Assembly: GCA_036391875.1 (NCBI GenBank)
Contig: DASVZA010000039.1
Coordinates: 62,001-126,000 of the forward strand
DNA length: 64,000 nucleotides
Direction: 5' to 3'
Source of the DNA: Parasulfuritortus sp036391875
GTDB taxonomy: Bacteria; Pseudomonadota; Gammaproteobacteria; Burkholderiales; Thiobacillaceae
Shown: one piece after another, positions 8,600 to 19,960 of the stretch
Layout: the number at the start of each line of letters is the position of its first letter
Numbering within the stretch: position 1 is the first letter of the stretch
Translations under genes and position numbers: made by a program
Notes under the pieces: model-generated
Seen by the model: only the letters and a program-made list of their open reading frames with translations
The model's database searches: none
Told to the model about the DNA's origin: nothing

Positions 8600-9970
8600 A
8601 TGACCGCACTCACCACCCTGCTGGAAAAATACAGCAAGCCCGGCCCGCGCTACACGTCTTACCCGACCGCGCCTTATTTCCATACCGAATTCGGCGAGGA
8701 GGACTGGCGGGCCGAACTGGCGGCCTCGCAGAAGCCGGAGCGGGGCCTATCGCTCTATTTCCACATCCCGTTCTGCGACACCCTTTGTTATTACTGTGGT
8801 TGCAACATGGTCGCCACGGGCGATTACAACAAGGCTTACCAGTACCTGGACTATCTGGACAAGGAAATGGCCCAGGTGGCCGCCCTGGCCGATCCGTCCA
8901 GGCAGGTGAAGCAGTTGCATTTCGGCGGCGGCACGCCGACCTATCTACGGCCCCAGGACATACGCCGCCTGATGGGGCTGATCCGCAACCGTTTCGATAT
9001 CGCCGACGGGGCCGAGATGGGCTGCGAGGTCGATCCGCGCGAATTGACCCGCGAACACCTGATCGCCCTGCGCGAATCCGGCTTCAACCGGCTGTCGCTA
9101 GGCGTGCAGGATCTCGACGACCGGGTCCAGAAGTCGGTCAACCGGGTGCAGCCCGAGGGTCTGATCAGGGAAGTCTACGGTTGGGGTCGGGAGTTGGGCT
9201 TCGCCAGCATCAACATGGACCTGATCGTCGGCCTGCCGCACCAGACGGTGGAGAGCTTCGCGCGCACCCTGGACAAGGTGGTGGCTTGGTCGCCGGACCG
9301 CTTGGCGGTCTTTTCCTATGCCCACGTGCCCTGGCTGAAGAAGCACCAGAAACTGATCCAGGAAAAGGATCTGCCGGATTTCAAGACCCGACTCGACCTG
9401 CAACAGCTGATCAACGACCGGCTGGGCGCCACCGGCTACATCAACATCGGCCTGGACCACTTCGCCAAGCCCGACGACGAGATCGTCAAGGCGCAGAACG
9501 ACAAGACCCTGTGGCGCAACTTCCAGGGCTACACCACGCACAAGGATTGCGACATCTATGCCTTCGGCGTCTCCAGCATCAGCCAGACGCCGGACACCTA
9601 CGTGCAGAACGAGAAGAATCTGAAGAAATACCAGGAACTGGTTGTCGAAGGGCACCTGCCGGTCGAGCGCGGCCTGCGCCTGACCCGCGACGACCAGATC
9701 CGGCGCGACGCCATCACCAAGGTCATGTGCGACCTGGAACTGGACAAGGCCGCCTTCTCGGCCGGCTGGGGCGTCGAGTTCGACGCCTATTTCGCCGAGG
9801 CGCTGAAGGACCTGGAGCCGCTGGCGGCCGACGGCCTGGTCCGCCTGGACGCCAAGTACGTCACCGTGACCGAACTCGGCCGGCTGTTCCTGCGCAATAT
9901 CGCCATGTGCTTCGATAGCTACCTGAAGCAGCAGAGTACCGATCAGCCGCGCTACTCGCGCACGGCCTGA
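8600..9970 (+). CDS. hemN: Oxygen-independent coproporphyrinogen III oxidase (radical SAM)
   Basis: HemN decarboxylates coproporphyrinogen III to protoporphyrinogen IX without oxygen, for haem synthesis in low oxygen. The radical SAM cluster motif CDTLCYYCGCN (CX3CX2C) is present. It is preceded by the HemN N-terminus YSKPGPRYTSYPTAPYF, and the glycine-rich HFGGGTPTYL binds SAM. The ATG at 8600 gives 456 residues, the normal size. A TTG 57 bases upstream is in frame but lies on the predicted -35 element. It is divergent from the candidate RNA and algC, and convergent with the small zinc-finger gene 21 bases downstream. Confidence 0.96.
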   Translation: MTALTTLLEKYSKPGPRYTSYPTAPYFHTEFGEEDWRAELAASQKPERGLSLYFHIPFCDTLCYYCGCNMVATGDYNKAYQYLDYLDKEMAQVAALADPSRQVKQLHFGGGTPTYLRPQDIRRLMGLIRNRFDIADGAEMGCEVDPRELTREHLIALRESGFNRLSLGVQDLDDRVQKSVNRVQPEGLIREVYGWGRELGFASINMDLIVGLPHQTVESFARTLDKVVAWSPDRLAVFSYAHVPWLKKHQKLIQEKDLPDFKTRLDLQQLINDRLGATGYINIGLDHFAKPDDEIVKAQNDKTLWRNFQGYTTHKDCDIYAFGVSSISQTPDTYVQNEKNLKKYQELVVEGHLPVERGLRLTRDDQIRRDAITKVMCDLELDKAAFSAGWGVEFDAYFAEALKDLEPLAADGLVRLDAKYVTVTELGRLFLRNIAMCFDSYLKQQSTDQPRYSRTA

Positions 9971-9991
9971 CCGTTCCCCTTCAGGCTGCCG

Positions 9992-10192
9992 TCAGTGGCG
10001 ACGGTGGCCTGCCCCGCCGACCAGCTTGTAACGCGTGCCGCAGTAGGGGCAAAGGGCTTCGCCCTTGTCCTCGATCGGCAGGAATACGCGCGGATGGCTG
10101 TTCCAGGTGCTCTGCCCGGGCATCGGACAGTGCAGCGGCAGGTCGGCGGCCGTGACCTCGACCTCCCGCGCGGCCGGTTTCACCTCGCTCAT
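9992..10192 (-). CDS. CHCC-type zinc-finger domain protein
   Basis: This 66-residue protein has the CHCC pattern: Cys22 (LHCPMPG), His33 (NSHPRVFLPI), then Cys48 and Cys51 (ALCPYCGTRYKL). The same zinc-binding arrangement is found in the mitochondrial complex I subunit NDUFS6 and in small bacterial proteins. The bacterial role is not established. It starts 11 bases after the ilvE stop on the same strand, so it is probably co-transcribed with ilvE, an arrangement common in betaproteobacteria. Confidence 0.85.
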   Translation of the reverse strand: MSEVKPAAREVEVTAADLPLHCPMPGQSTWNSHPRVFLPIEDKGEALCPYCGTRYKLVGGAGHRRH

Positions 10193-10203
10193 GGCGGTCT
10201 CCG

Positions 10204-11124
10204 TCAGATGTGGCTGAGCCAGCCGGCGTGCTTGGCCGAGCGGCCATGGACGCAGTCGAAGTACAGCGACTGCAGCTTCTCGGTGATCGGACCGCGGCCG
10301 CCGGCACCGATGGCGCGGTTGTCCAGTTCGCGGATGGGCGTGACCTCGGCCGCGGTGCCGGTGAAGAAGGCCTCGTCGGCGCAGTAGACCTCGTCCCGGG
10401 TGATGCGCTTCTCGATCACCGGGATGCCCAGTTCGGCGGCCAGCTGCAGGATGGTGTCGCGGGTGATGCCTTCCAGGCAGGAGGTCAGGTCGGGCGTGTA
10501 CAGCTTGCCCTGCTTGACGATGAAGATGTTCTCGCCCGAGCCCTCGGCCACGAAGCCGTCCACGTCCAGCAGCAGGGCCTCGTCGTAGCCGTCGTGGGCC
10601 GCTTCCTGGTGGGCCAGGATGGAGTTGGTGTAGCTGGAGCTGGCCTTGGCCCGGCACATGGTGATGTTGACGTGGTGGCGGGTGAAGGACGAGGTCTTCA
10701 CCCGGATGCCGTTCTCCAGCGCTTCCTTGCCCAGGTAGGCGCCCCAGGGCCAAGCGGCGACGATCACGTGGGTGGACAGGGTCTTGGCCGAGATCCCCAT
10801 CGCCTCGGCGCCGTAGAAGGCGAGCGGGCGGATATAGCCGGATTCCAGCTTGTTCTGGCGCACGGCTTCCAGTTGGGCCTGGGCGATGGTGTCACGGTCG
10901 AAGGGCATCTTCATGCCGAAGATGTGGGCGGAGTTGAACAGCCGGTCGGTGTGCTCCTTGAGACGGAAGATCGCCGTGCCCGTATCGGTCTTGTAGGCGC
11001 GTACGCCCTCGAACACGCCCATGCCATAGTGCAGGGTGTGGGTGAGCACGTGGGTGGTGGCTTCGCGCCAGGGCACCAGTTTGCCGTCGTACCAGATAAC
11101 GCCGTCGCGGTCGGCCATGGACAT
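10204..11124 (-). CDS. ilvE: Branched-chain amino acid aminotransferase
   Basis: IlvE carries out the last, reversible transamination in valine, leucine and isoleucine synthesis with PLP and glutamate. The 306-residue protein has the fold-type IV features HTLHYGMGVFEGVRAY, the PLP-lysine region (CRAKASSSYTNSILA) and EGSGENIFIV, followed by GITRDTIL. It appears to be the first gene of a transcript with the CHCC zinc-finger gene. It lies about 70 bases downstream of the glnE stop on the same strand. Confidence 0.96.
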   Translation of the reverse strand: MSMADRDGVIWYDGKLVPWREATTHVLTHTLHYGMGVFEGVRAYKTDTGTAIFRLKEHTDRLFNSAHIFGMKMPFDRDTIAQAQLEAVRQNKLESGYIRPLAFYGAEAMGISAKTLSTHVIVAAWPWGAYLGKEALENGIRVKTSSFTRHHVNITMCRAKASSSYTNSILAHQEAAHDGYDEALLLDVDGFVAEGSGENIFIVKQGKLYTPDLTSCLEGITRDTILQLAAELGIPVIEKRITRDEVYCADEAFFTGTAAEVTPIRELDNRAIGAGGRGPITEKLQSLYFDCVHGRSAKHAGWLSHI

Positions 11125-11193
11125 GGTCCAAACTCCTTCAAATCGATCAAAAAATTAGGGAATCCATTCTAGCGCAACGGCAGGCCGGACGGA

Positions 11194-13875
11194 TCATTCG
11201 GCGAACACGGTTTGCCAGAGCGCGCGGACGGCGGCGATTTCTCGCGCCAGCTGTCCGGCCGGCAGGCGGGCGTGCTCGGTGCCCTGCAGCTTGACCTGGT
11301 GCTGCAGGCGACGCAGTTCCCGGTAGGCGTCGGCAGCGGCTTCGGCAATATCGGTCGGGATCAGGCCGAGATCGCCGGCGAAGCCGAGCAGGGCGATGTT
11401 GCCTCGATTGGCGGCCAGCTCAGGGTGTTCCGCGCTGTAGGCCAGGACCAGGTATTGCACCGCGAATTCGACGTCGACCAGGCCGCCGGCATCGTGCTTG
11501 AGGTCGAACAGACCGCTGCTGTTGATATGGCCGTCGTGCATCTTCTGGCGCATCTCCAGCACATCGGCGCGCAGTTTCGTCCGATCGCGCGGCTGGCGCA
11601 GTATGTCGTGGCGGATGGCGGCGAAACGCTCGCCCACGGCCGGGTCGCCGCAAGAGAAGCGGGCTCGGGTCAGGGCCTGGTGTTCCCAGGTCCAGGCATG
11701 GTGGTGCTGGTAGTCGTCGAATGCCTCGATCGAACTGACCAGCAGACCGGAGGCGCCGTCCGGACGCAGCCGGAGATCGGTTTCGTAGAGGATGCCGGCC
11801 GGGGTCAGGGTCGACATCCAAGTGTTCATGCGCTTGCCCAGGCGTGCGTAGATCTCCTGGGCGTCGGGGTGCGGGTCGTTGTAGAGGAAGACGATGTCCA
11901 GGTCGGAGGCATAGCCGAGTTCCTTGCCGCCCAGCTTGCCGTAGGCGATCACCGCGAAGGCGGGACGCTCCCGGTGTTTGCCGGGCAGTTCGGCCCAGAT
12001 CAGTTCCAGGGTCTGGCCGAGCAGCAGGTCGGCCAGGGCGGCCAGTTGGTCGGACAGCCGCTCCACCGTCCACATCCCGGCCAGATCCTGGGCCAGCAGC
12101 CGGAAGGTTTCGCTCTGCTTGAAATGGCGCATCTCGTCCATCTGCCGTTCGATGTCGTCGTCGAATGCGGCCAGGCGTGTTTTCAGCTCGTCGCGCAGCA
12201 GCGGCCAGTTCGGTGCCGCCATCAGGGCGCGGGGGTCGAGCAGCTCGTCGAGGAGGTGCGGCTGGTTGGTCAGGTACAGGGCGGCCCAGGGGCTGGCGCC
12301 GACGATGCGGGCGACCTGGGCCAGGGTCTGCGGGTATTCCTGCAGCAGCAGCAGGTAGGGTGCGCGGCGGGCGATCGTTTCCAGCAGGGTCAGGATGCGG
12401 GCCAGGGTGTCGTCCGGGTTGTTCTGGCCGGCGGCGACTTCGATCAATGGCGGCAGGAGGCTATCCAGGGCGTTCTTGTTGACCGCCGGCAGTCCTGCGT
12501 AGCGGCTGCTTTTGCGCAGGCTGGTCAGCCGGTCCAGGACGGCGGAGCTGTCCTCGTAGCCGAGTTCGTCCAGGTGGGCCCGGGCCGCTTCCGGCGGCAG
12601 GTTGAACAGGCCGGCCAGCGGATGGCCGGATTGGTCCTCCTGGGGGGCGCCGAAGACCTGTTCGAACTGGCCGGCCACCTTGCGCCGGATCGTGTTGAGA
12701 TGAGCTTCGAAACCTTCCCAGTCGGCGTAGTCCATGGTTTCGGCGAGCAGACGGCGCTCGTCGATGTCGCAAGGCAATTGCTGGGTCTGCTGGTCGTCCC
12801 GGTACTGCAGGCGGTGTTCCAGGTTGCGCAGGAAGATGTAACCCGCCTCCAGATCGGCCGCGACGTTTTCCGGCAGCAGGTTCATGGCGGCCAGCTGATG
12901 CAGGATGGCGCGTGTTGGCCGGATCTGCAGGGCCGGGGTCTGACCGCCCCGGATCAGCTGGAAGACCTGGGCGATGAATTCGATCTCGCGGATGCCGCCG
13001 GGGCCGAGCTTGATGTTGTCGGTCTTGTCCTTGCGCGCCACTTCGCGCCGGATCTGGGCATGCAGGTCGCGCATGGCGGCGAAGGCACCGAAATCGAGGT
13101 ATTTGCGGAACACGAAGGGGGCGCGCAATTCTTCCAGTTCGGCGTGGCGCTCGCCGGTTAGGGGCCGGCCCTTGATCCAGGCATAACGCTCCCATTCCCG
13201 GGCCTGGGTATAGAAATAATCCTCCAGCATGGCGAAGCTGGAGGCCAGTGGGCCGTCATCGCCGTAAGGCCGCAGGCGCATGTCGACCCGGAATACGAAG
13301 CCGTCCGGCGTGGTTTCGCCGATGGCGGCGATCAGGCGCCTGCCGAGGCGGACGAAGAATTCGTGGCAGGTCAGCTTGCGGGGGCCCTCTGTGTGACCGT
13401 CCTCGGGGTAGACGAAGATCGGATCGACGTCGGACGAGACGTTCAGTTCGCGCCCGCCCAGCTTGCCCATGCCGATCACGATCAGCTTCTGCGGCCGGCC
13501 CTCGCTGTCCAGCGGCTGGCCGTGGATCTCGGCCAGATCACGGTGCAGCCAGTCGCAGGCGAAAGCGAAGGAGACTTCGGCCAGTTCGGTGCAGGTACGG
13601 GTCACCTCGGCCAAGTCGGCCAGGCCGTTCAGGTCGCGGACGACGAGAATCGCCATGACCCGCTGGCGCAGTTCGCGCAGACGACGTTCCAGGATGTCTT
13701 CTGCGTTGACCGGTTCCTCGGCCAGGAAAGATTCCATATCCCGGCGGGAAAGCGGGTTCAGGCAGGCCGTCTCCAGCCAGACGCCCAACTCCGGCCGGGC
13801 CGCCAGCCTGGCCGCAAGATAACGGCTGTAGGCCGCAGCTTTCTCGATGGCGGATCGGGGCGCGAATGCGGTCAT
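11194..13875 (-). CDS. glnE: Glutamine synthetase adenylyltransferase/deadenylase
   Basis: GlnE adds and removes AMP on glutamine synthetase in response to PII, tuning nitrogen assimilation. The 893-residue protein has the two-part structure expected. An N-terminal deadenylase nucleotidyltransferase domain carries GMGKLGGRELNVSSDVDPIF (about residues 155-175). A C-terminal adenylyltransferase domain carries AYGKLGGKELGYASDLDIVFLY (about 650-670). Both have the GKxGGxE and DxD catalytic pattern. It is divergent from acs with a gap of about 130 bases. No glnA or glnB gene lies in the window. Confidence 0.96.
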   Translation of the reverse strand: MTAFAPRSAIEKAAAYSRYLAARLAARPELGVWLETACLNPLSRRDMESFLAEEPVNAEDILERRLRELRQRVMAILVVRDLNGLADLAEVTRTCTELAEVSFAFACDWLHRDLAEIHGQPLDSEGRPQKLIVIGMGKLGGRELNVSSDVDPIFVYPEDGHTEGPRKLTCHEFFVRLGRRLIAAIGETTPDGFVFRVDMRLRPYGDDGPLASSFAMLEDYFYTQAREWERYAWIKGRPLTGERHAELEELRAPFVFRKYLDFGAFAAMRDLHAQIRREVARKDKTDNIKLGPGGIREIEFIAQVFQLIRGGQTPALQIRPTRAILHQLAAMNLLPENVAADLEAGYIFLRNLEHRLQYRDDQQTQQLPCDIDERRLLAETMDYADWEGFEAHLNTIRRKVAGQFEQVFGAPQEDQSGHPLAGLFNLPPEAARAHLDELGYEDSSAVLDRLTSLRKSSRYAGLPAVNKNALDSLLPPLIEVAAGQNNPDDTLARILTLLETIARRAPYLLLLQEYPQTLAQVARIVGASPWAALYLTNQPHLLDELLDPRALMAAPNWPLLRDELKTRLAAFDDDIERQMDEMRHFKQSETFRLLAQDLAGMWTVERLSDQLAALADLLLGQTLELIWAELPGKHRERPAFAVIAYGKLGGKELGYASDLDIVFLYNDPHPDAQEIYARLGKRMNTWMSTLTPAGILYETDLRLRPDGASGLLVSSIEAFDDYQHHHAWTWEHQALTRARFSCGDPAVGERFAAIRHDILRQPRDRTKLRADVLEMRQKMHDGHINSSGLFDLKHDAGGLVDVEFAVQYLVLAYSAEHPELAANRGNIALLGFAGDLGLIPTDIAEAAADAYRELRRLQHQVKLQGTEHARLPAGQLAREIAAVRALWQTVFAE

Positions 13876-13910
13876 GGGCGTCAGGGATATGTCAGGAAAT
13901 TTGAAAATAA

Positions 13911-13925
13911 TAGGATTTTGTCCTA
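13911..13925. promoter_or_regulatory. Small inverted repeat between glnE and acs
   Basis: TAGGA (13911-13915) and TCCTA (13921-13925) flank TTTTG in an AT-rich patch, with imperfect AAAT/ATTT outer arms. It sits midway in the glnE/acs divergent gap, a sensible operator position. Significance is uncertain because the arms are short. Confidence 0.25.
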
Positions 13926-14008
13926 ATTTCTCGTCTTTGCGGTTCCTTGGGCTTCCTGGGGAGGAAGTAACCGGTCTTTTCGCAATTGCTGTCTAGGAGA
14001 TTTTACAG

Positions 14009-15994
<1,986 letters not shown>

Positions 15995-16019
15995 GCTCCG
16001 CGGCGACCTCTGGAAAACT

Positions 16020-16045
16020 GCCCCGCTCGTCGGGGCGTTTTCTTG
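16020..16045 (+). terminator. Intrinsic terminator after acs
   Basis: GCCCCG (16020-16025) pairs with CGGGGC (16031-16036) around a 5-base loop and is followed by GTTTTCTT. It lies 26 bases after the acs stop. Confidence 0.65.
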
Positions 16046-16053
16046 TCCAGACG

Positions 16054-16224
16054 ATGAAAATCTCGAAACCTGCCAGGAAGAAGATCGGCTGGCTGCTGGC
16101 GATCGGTGCTGTGGCCGGCATGGTGCTGGGCAACTTCAGCGTCGGTTCACCGCTGGTCGGCGTGCTGTCCGACCTTGGCGCCATGCTGGCGCTCGGAGGC
16201 GGCATGGTGCTGATCGTGGCTTAG
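16054..16224 (+). CDS. Small 56-residue membrane protein, unknown
   Basis: The frame encodes MKISKPARKKIGWLLAIGAV and continues to 56 residues. A basic N-terminus precedes two hydrophobic segments (about residues 11-27 and 40-56), as expected for a small two-pass inner-membrane protein with the N-terminus inside. It starts nine bases after the acs terminator hairpin and ends five bases from the stop of the convergent gene. No good Shine-Dalgarno sequence is visible. I do not recognise a family. It may be a genuine small protein expressed by read-through. Confidence 0.4.
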   Translation: MKISKPARKKIGWLLAIGAVAGMVLGNFSVGSPLVGVLSDLGAMLALGGGMVLIVA

Positions 16225-16228
16225 CCTG

Positions 16229-17566
16229 CTAGGCGAGGGTTTCCTGCAGACGCCCCGCTTCCTCGATGCGTCGGCGAAACTGCTCCAACAAGGCTTGGCG
16301 GATCTGCGGCATGTCCAGGTGGTAGATGTCGTTCGGAAACAGGAACTCGGCCACGCCCGAGTCGAAGATGCGCCGCACCTCGTATTCATCATGGGCGATG
16401 TCGCGCTGGAAAAGATAATTCAGGTAGGACTGGTTGGTGTGGATGATCAGCTCCACGCGCATGCCGCCCATCCGGGCGAAGAACTTGAGCATGGGCGTCT
16501 GGCCGCTGCTGCCGACGTTCTTCGCGTTGTAGTCGCCGCCGGTCAGCGTGTCCGAAATATCCTCCAGGGTCATGAACGAGCCGCTCTTGATCGCGGCCCG
16601 GGTCAGGTGCCGGACAAAGCGCTTGACGTCGCGGATGCTGTCCAGCACGGCCATCAGGCCCAACTCGTCGTCCACCGCGACCGCTGGATTCTTTTCGTTC
16701 TTGCGTAGCAGCTTGAGCACCTTGGCGGCCGGGTCCTTCTTGCGCACGCTGACATAGACCGGGATGTTCCGATCGCCATCCTGGAAGATGCGCCGCTTCA
16801 GGAGCGTCAGCTTTTCACCCTCGCCCAGTTCCTTCAATCGGGCGCGGGCGTCGTCGTCGATCACCTGCACCTCGATGCAGCGGAAGGTGTCGGGATCGTG
16901 CCGGCTCAGTAGATAAGCGCTCTCCAGGTGACCGATCTTGTGCTGCTGGCTCCAGACATTGCCGTTGAGGAATTCGAGAAAGGCATAGAACTTGTTCTCG
17001 ATATCCGTTTCCCGTTCGCGCTGGTCGATCGAACCGGCCAGACCCATCAGCACCAGCTTGCGCTTGGCTTCGAAGCGGGTCTTGATGCTGAAGCGGTCGT
17101 CGAATACCCGGAGCAGCAGATTCACCGGGTCATGGGTGGTCTCGATCTCGTTGCCGGTTTCGACATGCATGGCATAGCGGGCCAGTACCTTGCCGCTCAG
17201 CAGGTTGATGACCGCATCGGCGGCCTGGGCGTATTCCTTGAGTTTGCTGCGGATTTCGGAGGTGCTGCCGACGATCCCGAACTGGCTGCCGAGCAGCCGG
17301 CAGGCCCGCTCGCTGCGCTGCGCCCGGGCCGCGGGATCGGCCAGCAGCCCAGGTATTTCGCCGAAGCCCTCGATTTGCAGGAAGTCGAAGATCTGCGCCC
17401 TGACGACCCGATACTTGGTGGCCAGCAGGTGGTCATGATTGAACAGCTTGGCCCAGGCCCGGGTTTGCTTCGTAAAAGATGCACCCAGCATCAGATCGTC
17501 GCTGACCGCGAACGGGCCGTTCTGCTTCATCGCGGTGAAGATGGACTTGTCGTCTATCAGACTCAT
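16229..17566 (-). CDS. Uncharacterised 445-residue protein, possible RelA/SpoT-fold relative
   Basis: I do not recognise this protein with certainty. It has no signal peptide or membrane segments. The N-terminal 140 residues are helical. The C-terminal part has VDDELGLMAVLDSIRDVKRF, followed by NAKNVGSSGQTPMLKFF and MRVELIIHTNQSYLN and an AHDEYEVRRI stretch. The order of these elements recalls the synthetase fold of RelA/SpoT proteins (D-x-x-G, the lysine/asparagine substrate loop, the ExQIRT strand, then His and Tyr). The key catalytic residues are not preserved exactly, so activity is doubtful. The gene follows the lytic transglycosylase by 29 bases on the same strand and is probably in the proS transcript. 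Confidence 0.7.
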   Translation of the reverse strand: MSLIDDKSIFTAMKQNGPFAVSDDLMLGASFTKQTRAWAKLFNHDHLLATKYRVVRAQIFDFLQIEGFGEIPGLLADPAARAQRSERACRLLGSQFGIVGSTSEIRSKLKEYAQAADAVINLLSGKVLARYAMHVETGNEIETTHDPVNLLLRVFDDRFSIKTRFEAKRKLVLMGLAGSIDQRERETDIENKFYAFLEFLNGNVWSQQHKIGHLESAYLLSRHDPDTFRCIEVQVIDDDARARLKELGEGEKLTLLKRRIFQDGDRNIPVYVSVRKKDPAAKVLKLLRKNEKNPAVAVDDELGLMAVLDSIRDVKRFVRHLTRAAIKSGSFMTLEDISDTLTGGDYNAKNVGSSGQTPMLKFFARMGGMRVELIIHTNQSYLNYLFQRDIAHDEYEVRRIFDSGVAEFLFPNDIYHLDMPQIRQALLEQFRRRIEEAGRLQETLA

Positions 17567-17595
17567 GAGCTGTCAGCCGAGCGTCGGGCAGGCGG

Positions 17596-18210
17596 TCAGT
17601 TTCCGGCCCGCGCCTGCTTGCCGATCGTTTCGTAGACCCAGTGGTTCTTCCAGGCCGCCAGCACCAGGTTGGGGTATTCCGGTTGGCCCAGGCTGCCGTT
17701 GTAGCGGCCCAGGGCGCGGTAGAGGTCGCCGTGCTCGATGTCGAGGTAATGGCGCAGGATGGTGCAGCCGTAGCGCAGGTTGGTGCGCAGGTGGAACAGG
17801 TCCTGGTCCGGGGTGCCGATCTGCTGTACCCAGAACGGCATGACCTGCATGTAGCCGCGGGCGCCGACACTGGACACGGCGTATTTGCGGAAACCGCTTT
17901 CCACTTCGATCAGGCCCATGACCATCTCCGGGTCGAGGCCGGCTCGGCTGGCCTCGTAGTAGACGGTTTCCAGCAGGTCGTCGCGGTATTCCTTGTCCGG
18001 CAGACGCTTGGCCAGGCGGCGGGACATCTCGGCCAGCCAGGCCTGGGCGGCCGGGGTCCGGGTCAGGCTGGTCTGCACCGCCTGGTCGGAGATGGCCTTG
18101 GACATGTCGGCCTGCACGCTGGCCGACAACGGCTCGTAGATCTGTGCGCCGGCCAGGGCCGGCCCGGCGCAGATCAGCGCCAGCCAGAGCAGGTTCTTCA
18201 GCTTCGACAT
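17596..18210 (-). CDS. Lytic transglycosylase (Slt-like, secreted)
   Basis: This 204-residue protein has a signal peptide (LKNLLWLALICAGPALAGAQ). Its SLT domain has the catalytic Glu in GLIEVESGFRKYAVS, then GARGYMQVMPFW and RYNGSLGQPEYPN. It should cleave murein with formation of 1,6-anhydro sugars in the periplasm. Its start overlaps the proS end by 13 bases, so it is likely co-transcribed and coupled with proS. A pairing of proS with a transglycosylase gene is also found in other betaproteobacteria as I recall. Confidence 0.92.
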   Translation of the reverse strand: MSKLKNLLWLALICAGPALAGAQIYEPLSASVQADMSKAISDQAVQTSLTRTPAAQAWLAEMSRRLAKRLPDKEYRDDLLETVYYEASRAGLDPEMVMGLIEVESGFRKYAVSSVGARGYMQVMPFWVQQIGTPDQDLFHLRTNLRYGCTILRHYLDIEHGDLYRALGRYNGSLGQPEYPNLVLAAWKNHWVYETIGKQARAGN

Positions 18211-19922
18211 GCCTCGATGCGTCCCTTCACGAATGCCGCCGCCTCGGCCTGGGCGATCTTGCTCGCCTGGGCGTCGGTGCGGGCCTGGTATTCGAGCTGG
18301 CCTTCCTTGAGGCCGCGCTCGCTGACCACCAGCCGGTGGCTGACGCCGATCAGTTCCATATCGGCGAACATCACGCCCGGCCGCTCGTCGCGGTCGTCCA
18401 GCACCACGTCGATGCCGGCAGCAACCAGTTGATTATAGAGCGCGTCGGCGGTTTCCCGGACTTGTTCGTTGCGGCCGTAGCCGAGCGGCACGATGGCCAG
18501 CTCGAACGGCGCGATGGCCTGCGGAAAGACGATGCCGCGCTCGTCGTTGCCCTGCTCGATGGCGGCGCCGACGATGCGCGAAACGCCGATGCCGTAGCAG
18601 CCCATGATCACGGTGCGGGCCTTGCCCTGCTCGTCCAACACCGTCGCGCCCAGCGACTCGGAATACTTGGTGCCGAGCTTGAAGATGTGGCCGACTTCGA
18701 TGCCGCGGCACAGGTCCAGGCTACCCTTGCCGTCCGGGCTGGGGTCGCCCTCGACCACGTTGCGGATGTCGGCCACCAGATCGGGCTCGGGCAGGTCGCG
18801 GCCCCAGTTGACGCCGGCCGTGTGGAACTTCGGCTTGTTGGCGCCGCAGACGAAGTCGGCCATGGCGGCCACGGTGCGGTCGGCGAGGACACGGATTTTT
18901 GAACGGTCGAGGCCGACCGGCCCGAGGAAGCCGGGCGGGCAGTTGAAGGCGGCGCGGATTTCCTCGTCGGTGGCGAAGCGGAAATCGGCCAGGCCTTCGA
19001 TCTTGCCGGCCTTCACTTCGTTGAGCGTATGGTCGCCGCGGATCAGCAGGACGTTGAGCTTGTCCTGGGCCATCACGGCGATCAGCTTGACGGTCTTCTG
19101 CAGGGGCAAGCCGAGCAGGGCGGCGACATCCTCGCAGGTGGTCTGCTTGGGCGTGTCGACGTCGCGCATCTGTTCGGTCGCCGCCGGCCTGGGCGTGGCG
19201 GGGGGCAGGCCCTCGGCCATCTCGACGTTGGCGGCGTAGTCGGAATCGGGGCAGAAGGCGATGGCGTCCTCGCCCGAGTCGGCCAGGACGTGGAACTCGT
19301 GCGAACCGGAACCGCCGATGGCGCCGGTGTCGGCCGCCACGGCCCGGAACTTCAGACCCAGCCGGCTGAAGATGCGCGAGTAGGCGGCATGCATGGTCTG
19401 GTAGGTCTCGTCCAGGCTGGCCTCGTCGAGGTGGAAGGAGTAGGCGTCCTTCATCAGGAACTCGCGCGCCCGCATCACGCCGAAGCGGGGCCGGATCTCG
19501 TCGCGGAACTTGGTCTGGACCTGGTAGAAGTTGACCGGCAGCTGCTTGTAGCTCTTCAGTTCCTTGCGTGCCAGGTCGGTGATGACCTCCTCGTGGGTCG
19601 GCCCGAACAGGAAGTCGCGCTGGTGGCGGTCCTTGATCTTCAGCATCTGCGGACCGAACACGTCCCAGCGGCCGGATTCCTGCCACAGCTCGGCCGGGAT
19701 CACCGCCGGCATCAAGAGTTCGATGGCGCCGGCCCGGTTCATCTCTTCCCTGACGATCGCCTCGACCTTGCGCAGAATGCGCAGGCCCAGGGGCATCCAG
19801 GTATAGAGCCCGGAGCCCAGGCGCTTGATCAGGCCGGCGCGGAGCATCAGCTTGTGCGAGGTCAGTTCGGCTTCGGCGGGGGCTTCCTTGCTGGTGGAGA
19901 GGAAGAATCGGGAGGTGCGCAT
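18198..19922 (-). CDS. proS: Prolyl-tRNA synthetase (bacterial type with editing insertion)
   Basis: ProS charges tRNA-Pro. From the ATG at 19922 (MRTSRFFLSTSKEAPAEAEL) the product is 574 residues, standard for the bacterial form. Class II motifs are visible: motif 2 around FGVMRAREFLMKDAYSFH and motif 3 around GCYGIGVSRIVGAAIEQ. The editing domain lies between them (about residues 225-400, including ADRTVAAMADFVCGANKP). Upstream in-frame codons extend the frame 23 residues but do not resemble ProS. It is divergent from the spermidine-synthase-like gene with only 38 bases between them. Confidence 0.97.
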   Translation of the reverse strand: MRTSRFFLSTSKEAPAEAELTSHKLMLRAGLIKRLGSGLYTWMPLGLRILRKVEAIVREEMNRAGAIELLMPAVIPAELWQESGRWDVFGPQMLKIKDRHQRDFLFGPTHEEVITDLARKELKSYKQLPVNFYQVQTKFRDEIRPRFGVMRAREFLMKDAYSFHLDEASLDETYQTMHAAYSRIFSRLGLKFRAVAADTGAIGGSGSHEFHVLADSGEDAIAFCPDSDYAANVEMAEGLPPATPRPAATEQMRDVDTPKQTTCEDVAALLGLPLQKTVKLIAVMAQDKLNVLLIRGDHTLNEVKAGKIEGLADFRFATDEEIRAAFNCPPGFLGPVGLDRSKIRVLADRTVAAMADFVCGANKPKFHTAGVNWGRDLPEPDLVADIRNVVEGDPSPDGKGSLDLCRGIEVGHIFKLGTKYSESLGATVLDEQGKARTVIMGCYGIGVSRIVGAAIEQGNDERGIVFPQAIAPFELAIVPLGYGRNEQVRETADALYNQLVAAGIDVVLDDRDERPGVMFADMELIGVSHRLVVSERGLKEGQLEYQARTDAQASKIAQAEAAAFVKGRIEACRS

Positions 19923-19960
19923 GGTAGGCTTTAAAAATATCGAAACAGCAATTCTACCCA

